From contig JAGYIQ010000002.1 of NCBI GenBank assembly GCA_018402565.1, positions 62,001 through 126,000 on the forward strand: a stretch of 64,000 bases of DNA. The letters are read 5' to 3'. A model generated the notes under the pieces. It searched no databases. It saw only the letters and a program-made list of their open reading frames with translations, and was not told the origin of the DNA. Origin of the DNA: Pirellulaceae bacterium (lineage in GTDB: Bacteria > Planctomycetota > Planctomycetia > Pirellulales > Pirellulaceae). Below, piece after piece: positions 29,421 to 39,066 of this stretch (position 1 is its first letter; each line of letters opens with the position of its first letter). The position numbers and the translations under genes were made by a program.

Positions 29421-29973
29421 CTCCACAAATGTTGGTATAGTTGGATGGGATTCCAGAGATCGGAAAGATTATTTTGCTTGTTTAAATTTAACTTCCTTAC
29501 CGTTAACCCACAACCTATGGGACGGAAACTTACTACCCCAGAGTTCGCTTGAAGTAAGTACCGGAGCTCAAGTGAAATTGATAGCAAAGGGCTTTGCATT
29601 GAAACTCAGGTAGGGAAAATGCCAAATATTGACGCTTGAGTGAGCTGCGATGGCTTGCATTCCAGGCTCAGCAAGACTATTTGGGCGCCCCCAGCCCATC
29701 CAATCGACCGTCGGTACCACCGGCAGCCATGATGTTTGGACGGTCATATTAATCGTGCCCTTTGATGTCGGGGAGCATCCACCGGAGAAACAAAGGCGAC
29801 AATACCATCTTCATCCAATCCCTGACTCTTTACCACCATCTTATCCACATCTACGAGCCAGGCATAAATTACACCCGTTCACACACTCGATATCGACGTT
29901 TACTTCAGTGTATAGAAGCGATATTTACCATCCTGATCTCTGTGGGTGGATTTTGATTAACTTGCGTCGAACT
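29421..29973. other. Unassigned stretch after RHS3
   Basis: Should contain the rest of the RHS3 C-terminal domain. Minus-strand frames are short (for example near 29660-29720) and not recognisable. Nothing else seen. Confidence 0.25.
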
Positions 29974-32744
29974 TCAGCAAAACTTAGCCGCGATTTGCAG
30001 CCTTCGCTTGCAGCGTGTTCTTATTCTTTCCCAATTGGCATGAGGGGCCACCACGGAATTCTGGGAACTGGAACGGAATTCTAGCCTATCGGGGTTGATT
30101 TGACCGATCGGATCTACGCCATTGATAAAAGACTTTGCAACAATATGAAACCTTAGGAAGTCAGACGGATCAGATCCGTCGGAAGGAAATACCCCTGGTA
30201 CAAACTCATCCTGTCCACAACTCCAGCGGGTCTCTGCTGAGGAATCTCGCTCACGGAGCGGATTGTAGTACCTGCTCGGAAGTACATGAGGGCTGAGCTC
30301 CTGTCGTGCCAGCGGTTGGTGTAGCCGAAGTTGTTGCCGAAGGTGGAGGTGGTGCGGACTGTGGTGCCGTTGGCGGCGTAGATGGTGCGCTTGCCAGTCA
30401 TCTCGTAAGCGTATCGCTCGACGACACTGCCGTTGGCCAAGTCGTGCAAGGCTGTGATGCTCCACTGGCGGTTGCGCGTGACTCCGTACTTTGTGCCGTT
30501 GCTGCGGCGGATGGCTACTAACGAATCGATCTCGCCAGCGTACACGTACTCCTGCACCGGGGTACTGGCCGCTGCTCCCGCGTTGTACTCGGCAATTAGA
30601 TTCGGTCCGGCGTGAATGTGGACCCGGTGTTCGACGACGCTGCCACTGCGCGTGATCTTCTTCCACACTCGAGTGCCACCGACGTAACCGTATTTCGCTT
30701 AAGCCATCGAATCACCAGCCGAAGCGCCAGCCGGTACGTCGGTGTTCTTCATCCGACCGGCATCGTCCCACGCGGCGTTCACGTTGGTGTGCAGCTTGGT
30801 CGTGTTGCCGTCGGTGTCGTAAGTCTGAGTCGTACCGCCAGTCACCGTGGTTAAGCCATGAGCCGTGTTGTACCCACGAGCGGTATTGGTGCCGTTGCGA
30901 TTGACGTTCGAGATATTACCGATGTTGCTACGCGTCAACAGAATGTCCTCGGTCACGCCACTGCGTTTGAATCGCATGAAGCGATCTTCGGCATCGTAGC
31001 CATCCGCAAACGGCCCACCCGCATGAATCGTGGAAAAGCTGTAATTGGCCATGTTCCCGCTCAACGTTTCGCTGGTGACATTTCCGTTTTGGTCATAAGT
31101 GTAAGTCTGCGAGCCAACATTGGTATTGTTGATCTGAGTCAACTGCGAACCCGCGTTGTAAGTCCGTGTTTCGTCCACAAACGCGCGGTCCACACCGGTC
31201 AGCATCCCGGCATCATTATAGCTGCGATCCTCGATTTGGGCACCTTCCCACTTGATCGTTTTCAGCAATTGCCGGTCGTCATAAGTGTACTCGGCTTCGC
31301 GGCCGGAAGGATACGTCAATTTCGCAGGTCGGCCTTGGGCGTCGTAATGGTAGGTGACCGTGTAGGTCTGGCCCGAGTACGTGGTCGATTCCGTGGCCAA
31401 TTGCCCTCGGTCGTTATAGCTTTTCCCGGTCGAGGCCGCGTACTGGGAACTGGAGGTAGCCGTTTCCCGCCCGTAGGCATCGTAGGTCATCGTCTGGGTT
31501 TCTGTCACCGTCCCACCCGAATTCTTGAACTGGACTTGGGTGACATTGCCCAGGAAATTGTAGGTCAGGTTCTGCTTGCGGCCGGAGGGCGAAGTGATCT
31601 CCAGCGGACGTCCGGCGCCATCAAAGGTATTGACCGTTTGGACCCCGGCATCGGAGAACGTCAACGAATTCCGAGCCCCCAGCAGATTGTAACCGTAAGC
31701 GGTTGTCCGATTTTCGGCGTCCGTCACCGTCGCCACTTGTCCCATGTTGTTGTAGGTATTGGTGGTAACTTTGCCAGTCCGATCGGTGGTGGTTAGGACT
31801 TGGCCCAGGGGGTTGTAGGTGAACGAGGTGGTTTGGCCCTTGGCATCCTTTTGCGAGGTCACTCGGCCGGTGGTTGCATGGTAGACGGTTTCTGATTGGT
31901 TGTTCAGCGGATTGATCGTCTTGGTTTGGCGGCCCAGCAAGTCGTATTCGAAGTTGGTGGTATTGCTGAGTGGATCGATCTGTTGGAGCAGATTTCCGGC
32001 GGCGTTGTACTTATTGCGGGACAGTTTGGCCAATTGATCCAAAGTGGCCACGGATTGTCCCAAGCCGTTGGAGACACTTTGGACATATTTGCCGTCCTGC
32101 ATGATCCGCCAAGTGGCCTCGCACAGCCCGACACCGGCCAGGGTATAGGTTTTGTCCAAGCCAACGGACGTCCACGAAAGCAGTTGGTTCGGGGTGGTAG
32201 CCGCTGGTCCGGACATCAGGCCCTGGAACACGGTACGACCCATGGCGTCTTGAATCGACACGTTCATGGTCTTTTCAACGGGACTGATGGCGACGGTGGC
32301 TTTCCCACTGCGCGACGACGCAAAGGTCACATCGGCACCGCCGTTGGCAACGGTATCAGCCAACTTGGTGAGTGCAGCCTGGATGTTGACACTGGCGGTG
32401 CCAACGCCCAGGCGATTGATGGTGATCCCAGCCGAACTATCAAGCCCAAAACCATCCGACACGCGATTGTCGTAGACATATTGGGTGGTAATCCCTTGAG
32501 TTGCGGCAATCCCATCAAGGCCCGCGATTGGAGGACTCAGCGGGTCGATGGCACCCAGAGCTTGTTTCCAAGTAGTGGTGGCAGCAATACGCCCGTCATC
32601 ACGATACCGGGTGGTTGTTTCCGCGAGGGTTTTGGCGTCGATCGGATTGGACGGATTGGTGTGGGTATCGTAATCGGCGACGGCGGCGGAATGGACGGTT
32701 CTGCCCAGCGGATCGACATTAGAAATCTGCCCGTGGCCCAAAGC
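29974..32744 (-). pseudogene. RHS3: type B RHS core, longest copy, interrupted at its 5' side by an IS66-like element
   Basis: 32741-30699 is a single 680-residue frame of YD repeats (GHGQISNVDPLGRTVHSAAV, FTYNPLGQVLTTTDRTGKV, and on to TQTYDTDGNTTKLHTNV). A compensated pair of indels at about 30690 inserts a stop (AGDSMA). The frame continues 30668-30153 to the junction DRMSLYQGYF. The C-terminal tail reads in another frame (SDGSDPSDFLRFHIVAKSFI to 29974) and is not recognised. Upstream, the gene resumes beyond the insertion at 35463-35560 (NTSYYNSCCGQFAGSKNALG), so the insertion split it. It shares near-identical core DNA with RHS2 and RHS4. Confidence 0.75.
32737..32744. repeat. Target site duplication, left copy
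   Basis: cccaaagc, identical to 35455-35462, directly flanking the IS66-like element. Eight base pairs is the usual duplication length for the IS66 family. Confidence 0.85.
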
Positions 32745-32810
32745 GTAAGCAGTACCACCGCCGCGGCCGCTTTTCGGGCGGCCGGGCGGCGTGAAGCACT
32801 GGGCTTTGTT

Positions 32811-34560
32811 TTAGCTGGCTGTGTGGCACATGGTTTCAGCTGACTCCAGTACGGCGGCATCGGCCTTGTACCGTCGCTCCTCGGCACGATAGGTTCTCAC
32901 CGATCCGGGATGATGAATCTTCCACATTGTCGGGCAATGATCAGCAACCTTCGCCGTTCCTCGGGCAGGTAGTACTGATGCTCTCAGATAGGCCAACACA
33001 TCCAAGTCCTGGCGATGCACTGGCCACCAGGCTCACTACAGATTCAAGCGTTGCGAATGCCAGCCTCGCATGCCGCCCACGAACAGCCACCTCTTACGAC
33101 CCAACGCCACCCGACGCATCAGTCGTTCGCACTGATTGTTGTCAATCGGCAAGCTTCCGTGGGTGGTGTAGGCCTGCAACGCTCCCAATGATTACGAACG
33201 TAGTTCAGCGCCGGCTAGTTTGCTTTGATGGCAGAACGGTCGCCGCCAACGGGCCTGCCAGCCATTTGCCAAGTTGATTCAATATCGCCTGAGAGTCGCG
33301 AGCACGTATCTCGCCACGCCGCTTTCATCGCAGCGAGTCGCCCGACGTTCGATATCGTACAGCTGATTCATCAATGCCAGCGGGTATGCCGACAACTGCA
33401 GGTCATTGTCTTGGTGTTCAAACACGTGACGGCTGCAGCGCTCCAGCACGCCATGCGAGTCATCTTCGACCCAGCGCCAAGATCACGCTCATGTTTCCGG
33501 AATAACAATCAGCCATCACATGCCCTGCATAACCTGACAAGAACTCATCGGGCCCATCGCGATGGCGAGATACGCGAAAGTCGAATGTCATACGGTGCCG
33601 CCGAGTCGAAGCTGGTGTAGCCCACATCTTCGCATCCAATGAATCTTCTTCTGCTCCAACGCCTCACGCATCTTCTCTTGAAGTCGCTTCGGTGCGTAGA
33701 TCGCTGGAACCCAGTTCGATCTTCGGCAATTCTTTCGGCATGATCACTTGACATGCGCATCATCCAAGCCAATGCAACGTGCGTCCATCATGCGACAGCA
33801 TCAAACGCGCGTAGTTCTGCGTGACCTCGTCCACCCAAGTCTGTCAGATAATCCAAGGACGAACGGCTTGGTGTCCAGCCAGACGCCGAAAACAAATCTT
33901 GCAAACGATACAATGGCAAGTGTTGCCCAAATTTGCCTTGCTGCAACAGGGCCGCCGTCGAAGGATGATATCGCCCTTTTCACCCAGATTCGCCTCGCGC
34001 CATCGACGGGCAGTTCTCGGTTCAGATCGTTCGCGTAGGCCAACACGGGCTTCTGTACCGCAGGACGACGACCTTGACGGTATCGTCCTCAACGCTTCGG
34101 TAACTTCGCCATCGTCGACGATCAACTCGCCCGATGGTGATCCTCGATTGGAAAGACTCCGGAACACCGACTTCGATTACTTCACGCGGCAAGTGAGCCG
34201 GGAAGCTGTCGGCCGCCTTCTTGCGCTTGCGGTGCAACCTTCCTGCGCTCGTAAGTAATCCGTTGACTTCCGCTTCCGCTTCGCGCCCGGCCGCTTCAAG
34301 GCTGGCCTGCAGTTCTTTATCGTCGCCGAATTCTAATAGGATTTGATCAGCATTGATGAACTCTCGCGTTTCTTGCCGGTCTTTGATCAGCAGCGGATTT
34401 CGGCCAACAGTTCTCTTCACGCAGTTGTTTCAGTGATTTGACTTCGTCACTGAGTCGATTAATCGTGCTTGATTGTACGAGAATCACTTCGTGGGCAGTG
34501 CTCAATTCTTTTAGGAAGGTCTTTGCTCTCGGCCATGTCGGAACGATACACAATCTTGGC
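32811..34560 (-). pseudogene. tnpC: tnpC transposase of the IS66-like element, broken
   Basis: The N-terminal leucine-zipper region reads TINRLSDEVKSLKQLREEN. A middle region LPREVIEVGVPESF is followed, in other frames, by LTDLVDEVTQNYARLML-like sequence. DNNQCERLMRRVALGRKRWLF (about 33075-33140) matches the conserved DNN..E..R...GRK.WLF region of IS66 transposases. The end, HPGSVRTYRAEERRYKADAA, is typical. At least six frame changes break it, so it is not functional as read. Confidence 0.75.
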
Positions 34561-34583
34561 AGGAGCCTGCAAGTAGAATCACA

Positions 34584-35025
34584 TCATTGCGTCCAAAAAC
34601 ACCAAAATGTTTGGGCGTGTTGAGGTGTCGTGACTAAACGCTGGGTACAACCGGAGCCACATAGCGCAACCGTCTTTTGACAGTCGGTCAATTCGATGCC
34701 CGAGAGGATCGGAATGCAATTCGGAACGCTCCACGATGACATGCTTGCCGTCGGGTGAACGAAGTGGTCGTTGAGTATAACCGCGTCCAACCGTTTCATC
34801 CAAATCGCAATTCCATCACTATCCCAATACATGAGCTTCACGCGATTGCGTCGCTTGTTGAGGAACATGAACTAAACCTCCATTGCGTAAGTCGAGTCCA
34901 AGTTCATTCTTCACCAGTCTGAACAGACCGTCGAAACTCTTGCGCGTCGACGGGTTCGGCATGTAGATAGATTCGGAATCGCTAGGATTGAGGAGCCAGC
35001 ATGGTTTAGGCCACTCGCTCAGGAT
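34584..35025 (-). pseudogene. tnpB: tnpB accessory gene of the IS66-like element, broken
   Basis: IYMPNPSTRKSFDGLFRLVK and, after a frame change at about 34865, FLNKRRNRVKLMYWDSDGIAIWMKRLDAV. These are the conserved blocks of IS66 Orf2/TnpB (RKSFDGL and F.NRRR.R.K..YWD..G..LW.KRLE). The last part is short and shifted. Confidence 0.75.
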
Positions 35026-35349
35026 CATGGGCAGTGAATCAATTGCTTGCAACGAGATGACGATTGAAATGCCGTTGGGCAGGCGGACCTCAATGTTTCC
35101 AACTCTCATGGGTTGAGGTCTGGACGGACAAGAATCGCAGACTTGGGGCGTTGACTGTCGGAGCTTGCGCGCTACTGGTAGAAGGAGGCGACCGAGCACT
35201 CGATCGATCGGCAGTATTCGGTCGATTGAAAGTGCGGATCGCTCGTAGTTAGCAATGCGGTCTTGCCAGAGTTGGGACTTGATATTCCGTTCTGCGCTCC
35301 AGTTGGCTGGAACGCGATCGGTACTTGGTGCTGGCGTCGCTTGGAGCAT
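35026..35349 (-). pseudogene. tnpA: tnpA-like accessory gene of the IS66-like element, broken
   Basis: Starts MLQATPAPSTDRVPANWSAE and continues with a basic region ending in LPNGISIVISLQAIDS, as in IS66 small Orf1 proteins of the helix-turn-helix type. Identification rests on position and general pattern more than on strong motifs. Confidence 0.5.
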
Positions 35350-35454
35350 GGAATGTCCTTGGTTGAGGGGCTGCGTGCGGGAAAATTCCCAAAGCCTACA
35401 CCACACCAACGCCCACGCCGAAGAATTCCCGGAAGCCGGCCAGTGTACGCTTAC

Positions 35455-35462
35455 CCCAAAGC
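35455..35462. repeat. Target site duplication, right copy
   Basis: cccaaagc, identical to 32737-32744. Removing 32745-35462 restores the reading frame of RHS3 (SKNALGHGQISNVDPLG). Confidence 0.85.
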
Positions 35463-35599
35463 GTTCTTTGAGCCCGCGAATTGACCGCAGCAACTGTTGT
35501 AGTAAGAAGTATTCACGCCACTATTGGGCATGATCTCCGTCGCTTGACGTCCGTCTTAGACGACTTCCTTCTAGTTTTATGGGAGGCACGTATTTTTTC

Positions 35600-36229
35600 C
35601 TAAGAACGTACCGAGTTAAGCAATTGTAATGCTTCTTCCGCCTCGCTGCCGACCTCGTCACACATATCTAAGTCGTCGAGTTCGTCATGTGCGAAAAAGA
35701 TTTTTCGAATTGCTTCGATATGAATATCCCGATTTCCCTCCAATTTAACTAGTGCATAATGAGCCCAAACTTGAACGCGTTCATCCTCATCGGAGCACGC
35801 AATCTTAAGAAGTGGTATTGCTTTCTTGGCACTGTCTCCAAAATCGACAAGTGATTTGGCAGCAAACATGCGTTCTGAGGCCAATCGGAAACTCCCAAAT
35901 TGCTGTAGTGACTCCATTTGACGCTCTACGGTATCCCAGTTCGGTTCGCAAATATCAAAGCCAGCCGCATCGATTAATCCTAGAAGATTGTATAACCGAA
36001 AGGACTGATCGTGTTCAGTAATGCGGAATTTATCGAGGAACGCGTCGAGAATCCGAGCGTGCTTGTTTAACCGATACCGTTCAGCTATTGCACTAAGTTC
36101 CTCCAAGTCGGATTCCACTGCTTGATCCAAAAACTCGCCGATCTGAATTTCCGATGAGTAGTTTCCAAATTTTTCGGCCGGCGCAACCAAATATTTCAAC
36201 TCGGCTGGAAGCTTTGCGTAAATATCCAT
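35600..36229 (-). CDS. HEAT-like helical protein, RHS4 immunity candidate
   Basis: 209 residues from the ATG at 36229 (AGGG 6 nt upstream); an ATG directly before it, at 36232, is an alternative. The protein is acidic and helical. LASERMFAAKSLVDFGDSAKKA then IPLLKIACSDEDERVQVWAH and YALVKLEGNRDIHIEAIRKI look like HEAT repeats (helix pairs with D.DE.VR.xA pattern). It starts about 55 nt after RHS4 stops (36284), on the same strand. HEAT-repeat proteins are known as immunity proteins in polymorphic-toxin loci. The pairing is inferred from position. Confidence 0.7.
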   Translation of the reverse strand: MDIYAKLPAELKYLVAPAEKFGNYSSEIQIGEFLDQAVESDLEELSAIAERYRLNKHARILDAFLDKFRITEHDQSFRLYNLLGLIDAAGFDICEPNWDTVERQMESLQQFGSFRLASERMFAAKSLVDFGDSAKKAIPLLKIACSDEDERVQVWAHYALVKLEGNRDIHIEAIRKIFFAHDELDDLDMCDEVGSEAEEALQLLNSVRS

Positions 36230-36283
36230 CATGATCCCTGTCGAATCAAGTAACAACCTAGATAATACCGTATCTGTAGAAGA

Positions 36284-38518
36284 TCACCGAAAATAACCAG
36301 GAATTTGCTCAACGGAAACTGTGGGACCGTTTCCCGAAAGCTTCCCATCATCGAACCGCAGTGTCCATGCGCGGCATTCGAGATAGGTTGTATTTGTAAC
36401 GGTGTATCCGGCAAGTTCTTCTTCCGTGTATTCTAAAAGAGTCCCAGAGTCCACGCAATCAGATGCTGACATAACGTCATAGAATTCATAAGGGGTGTGT
36501 GTGGGTTCGTGGTACTCCCGGTTGGCGAAATAATCTGCGAGATTCCACCACGTTGCGGTAATTTGAATGTGCGTGACCTCGCGACAAAAACACGCTCCCT
36601 TTTGTTTGTTTGGTAGTGGTTCCACCTCGGCAGCGTGGCATGTCGCCGGTTCGTCCAGCACGATTGCAAGATAGCCGATAGCGCCCTTAAATGCTAATCT
36701 ACCTACTGCACGCGCAAAGACCCCCGCAGCGTATCGTTGAGCAATTAACTTCCCGCCATGAACCTTCGGATCCAAATACTTGGAACCGTCGTAAACTTTA
36801 CCCTTTGGTCCCTTTCGAGGGTAAGACTTGCCAGGTGTTGCGCCATCCATTACTGCAGCGATCATGTTGCGAATTTGTTTTGGATTTAATCCTGCACGTT
36901 TCATAGACCGCATGATATGCATTCGACGCTTTTGTTCGGTCAAGCCCTTCCACTTTTTGCGACCTTTCTCGCCGCTGCCTCGGCCCATGTCATGTTCTGA
37001 AAAGTAAGTATGAGCCGCTTGATGGTCTACTCCTTCAAGGCGGTATAACGGTTGATGATAGCAACCACCAAGATGACACGGATAAAAATGGTGGTCCATC
37101 GGTGGCCAGTCTGGCAGCACCCATAATCCAGTTGGATCTTGATCGTTCAACGCAAAATACCCTCGATACAAACTCATTCCGTCGATAAAACCAGCCGCAT
37201 CACGTCGTAAGAACTCACCGGTTAGCGGGTTGTAGTGTCGGGCCCGGAAGTTGATGAGGCCCGATTCTTCGTCGTGCCAACGACTGGTGTAGCCGAAGTT
37301 GTTTCCGAAGGAGGAGGTGGTGCGGACCGTCGTGCCGTTAGCGGCGTAGATGGTGCGTTTGCCCGTCATGTCGTAGGCGTAACGCTCGACCACGTTGCCA
37401 TTGGCCAAGTCATGCAAGCCCACCACACTCCATTGCCGATTCCGAGTCACCCCGAGTCGCTGGCCGTTGCTGCGGTGGATCATGACCAACGAGTCGATCT
37501 GGTCCGCGTAAACGTATTCCTGGACCGGAGTACTGGCCGCCACTCCCGCGTTGTACTCGGCAATTAGATTCGGGCCCGCATGCACATAGACCCGATGTTC
37601 GAAGGTGCTGCCATTGCGAGTGATCTTCTTCCAGATCCGATTGCCACCCACGTAGCCGTTTTCGTTCAGGCCAACGATCCCAGCCGTCGCTCCAGCCGGA
37701 ACGTTGGTGTTCCGCATCCGACCGGCATCGTCCCAGGCGACGTTCACGTTGGTGTGTAGCTTGGTCGTGTTGCCGTCGGTGTCGTAAGTTTGAGTCGTCC
37801 CGCCAGTCACCGTCGTCAAGCCATGAGCCGTGTTGTACCCCCGCGCGGTATTGGTGCCGTTGCGATTGACGTTCGAGATATTACCGATGTCACTGCGAGT
37901 GAGCAGGATGTTTTCGTTGACGCCACTGCGTTTGAATCGCATGAAGCGATCTTCGGCATCGTAGCCATCCGCAAACGGCCCGCCCGCATGAATCGTGGAA
38001 AAACTGTAATTGGCCATGACCCCGCTCAAGGATTCGCTGGTGACATTTCCGTTCAAGTCGTACGTATAAGTCTGCGAGCCGACGTTGGTGTTGTTGATCT
38101 GAGTCAACTGCGAACCGGCGTTGTAGGTTCGAGTTTCGTCCACAAATGCCCGATCCACTCCGGTCAGCATCCCGGCATCATTATAGCTGCGATCTTCCAC
38201 TTGGGCACCTTCCCACTTGATCGTTTTCAGCAATTGCCGGTCGTCGTAAGTATACTCGGCTTCGCGGCCGGAAGGATACGTCAGTTTCGAAGGTCGCCCT
38301 TGGGCGTCGTAATGGTAGGTGACGGTGTACGTGCGGCCCGAATAGGTGGTCGATTCGGTGGCCAATTGCCCGCGGTCGTTGTAGCTTTTCCCGGTCGAGG
38401 CCGCGTACTGGGAACTGGAGGTGGCCGTTTCTCGCCCGTAGGCATCATAGGTCATCGTTTGGGTTTCCGTCACGGTCCCACCCGAGTTCTTGAACTGGAC
38501 TTGGGTAACATTGCCCAA
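36284..38518 (-). CDS. RHS4: truncated type B RHS core with C-terminal His-rich nuclease-like domain
   Basis: 744 residues as read; core homology extends to 38553, so the start codon shown is only the first available. YD repeats run to residue about 450 (FRARHYNPLTGEFLRRDAAG, DGMSLYRGYFAL). The junction is NDQDPTG. The unique part begins LWVLPDWPPMDHHFYPCHLG at about residue 466, followed by VDHQAAHTYFSEHD and a basic stretch KGRKKWKGLTEQKRRMHI. The DHHFYP.HLGG ... DH..AH spacing recalls HNH/LHH-type nuclease toxins, but this is a weak match. It ends with a long unassigned acidic tail that includes CFCREVTHIQITATWWNLA. The HEAT-like gene follows. Confidence 0.7.
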   Translation of the reverse strand: MGNVTQVQFKNSGGTVTETQTMTYDAYGRETATSSSQYAASTGKSYNDRGQLATESTTYSGRTYTVTYHYDAQGRPSKLTYPSGREAEYTYDDRQLLKTIKWEGAQVEDRSYNDAGMLTGVDRAFVDETRTYNAGSQLTQINNTNVGSQTYTYDLNGNVTSESLSGVMANYSFSTIHAGGPFADGYDAEDRFMRFKRSGVNENILLTRSDIGNISNVNRNGTNTARGYNTAHGLTTVTGGTTQTYDTDGNTTKLHTNVNVAWDDAGRMRNTNVPAGATAGIVGLNENGYVGGNRIWKKITRNGSTFEHRVYVHAGPNLIAEYNAGVAASTPVQEYVYADQIDSLVMIHRSNGQRLGVTRNRQWSVVGLHDLANGNVVERYAYDMTGKRTIYAANGTTVRTTSSFGNNFGYTSRWHDEESGLINFRARHYNPLTGEFLRRDAAGFIDGMSLYRGYFALNDQDPTGLWVLPDWPPMDHHFYPCHLGGCYHQPLYRLEGVDHQAAHTYFSEHDMGRGSGEKGRKKWKGLTEQKRRMHIMRSMKRAGLNPKQIRNMIAAVMDGATPGKSYPRKGPKGKVYDGSKYLDPKVHGGKLIAQRYAAGVFARAVGRLAFKGAIGYLAIVLDEPATCHAAEVEPLPNKQKGACFCREVTHIQITATWWNLADYFANREYHEPTHTPYEFYDVMSASDCVDSGTLLEYTEEELAGYTVTNTTYLECRAWTLRFDDGKLSGNGPTVSVEQIPGYFR

Positions 38519-38661
38519 GACGGGTAAGTCAGATTCCGCTTGCGACCGGAGGGCCGGCGTAGTCGAACCAATTTACGGTTTAGACGCGAGAACTATACGG
38601 ACTTCCTTTAATGCGAATTATTCAAAAAACATGTGATTAGCTTTTGTTGTTCGCCGCCTTT

Positions 38662-39066
38662 TCAGCCGATGTCGACCGAAACGCCTGTTGAATGGGCCTC
38701 AAAAAAACTTAATAACTCGGCAACATGAGCGTCGCCAATTAGCAAGTCGTGAGCAAACTCCTTGTTGCTAACTAGCAAACCAGTACGACCAGCCGATCCA
38801 GTTAAAATAAAATTGTTTGCCAACCGAATTGTTACATGGAACTCTGTGCCATTCCGCTCGCGCGCCGCAACTATTGACTTAGGCGGAGCACTGCCATCTG
38901 GCAGTCCAACCGAATTCGCTTTAATAAGCAAATGTTGATGCCAATCACCAATAATGCTAACGCACGCTAGTTTCCCGAGTTCGACAATCATCTCGTCAAA
39001 ATCATCAATGGTAGCGTAATTGATCAATAGATAAGCGATGACTATTCTCCGACTAATCGTGGACAC
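38662..39066 (-). CDS. Small soluble protein overlapping RHS5, immunity candidate
   Basis: 134 residues from a GTG at 39066 (AAGG 4 nt upstream), overlapping the last 25 nt of RHS5 in another frame. Overlap implies coupled translation, as with toxin-immunity pairs. Visible features: DDFDEMIVELGKLACVSIIG, a mid part VTIRLANNFILTGSAGRTG, and NKEFAHDLLIGDAHVAELLS. No family recognised. The protein lacks a signal peptide, so it would act in the cytoplasm, where an ADP-ribosylating toxin would act. Confidence 0.65.
   Translation of the reverse strand: MSTISRRIVIAYLLINYATIDDFDEMIVELGKLACVSIIGDWHQHLLIKANSVGLPDGSAPPKSIVAARERNGTEFHVTIRLANNFILTGSAGRTGLLVSNKEFAHDLLIGDAHVAELLSFFEAHSTGVSVDIG

Larger units (their letters stand above)
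32745..35454 (-). mobile_element. IS66-family insertion sequence, decayed
   Basis: About 2.7 kb, the usual size of IS66 elements. Ends are inverted and similar: gtaagcagtaccac at 32745 and, on the other strand from 35454, gtaagcgtacactgg. The perfect 8-bp duplication cccaaagc lies on both sides. Inside, on the minus strand, are remnants of tnpA, tnpB and tnpC in the standard order. It splits RHS3. Confidence 0.85.

Noticed and set aside
30858..31796. Plus-strand frames of 195-312 residues (27497-28084, 30858-31796, 31896-32843, 37790-38527)
   Set aside because: All lie opposite the RHS cores and repeat in each copy as complements of YD repeats.
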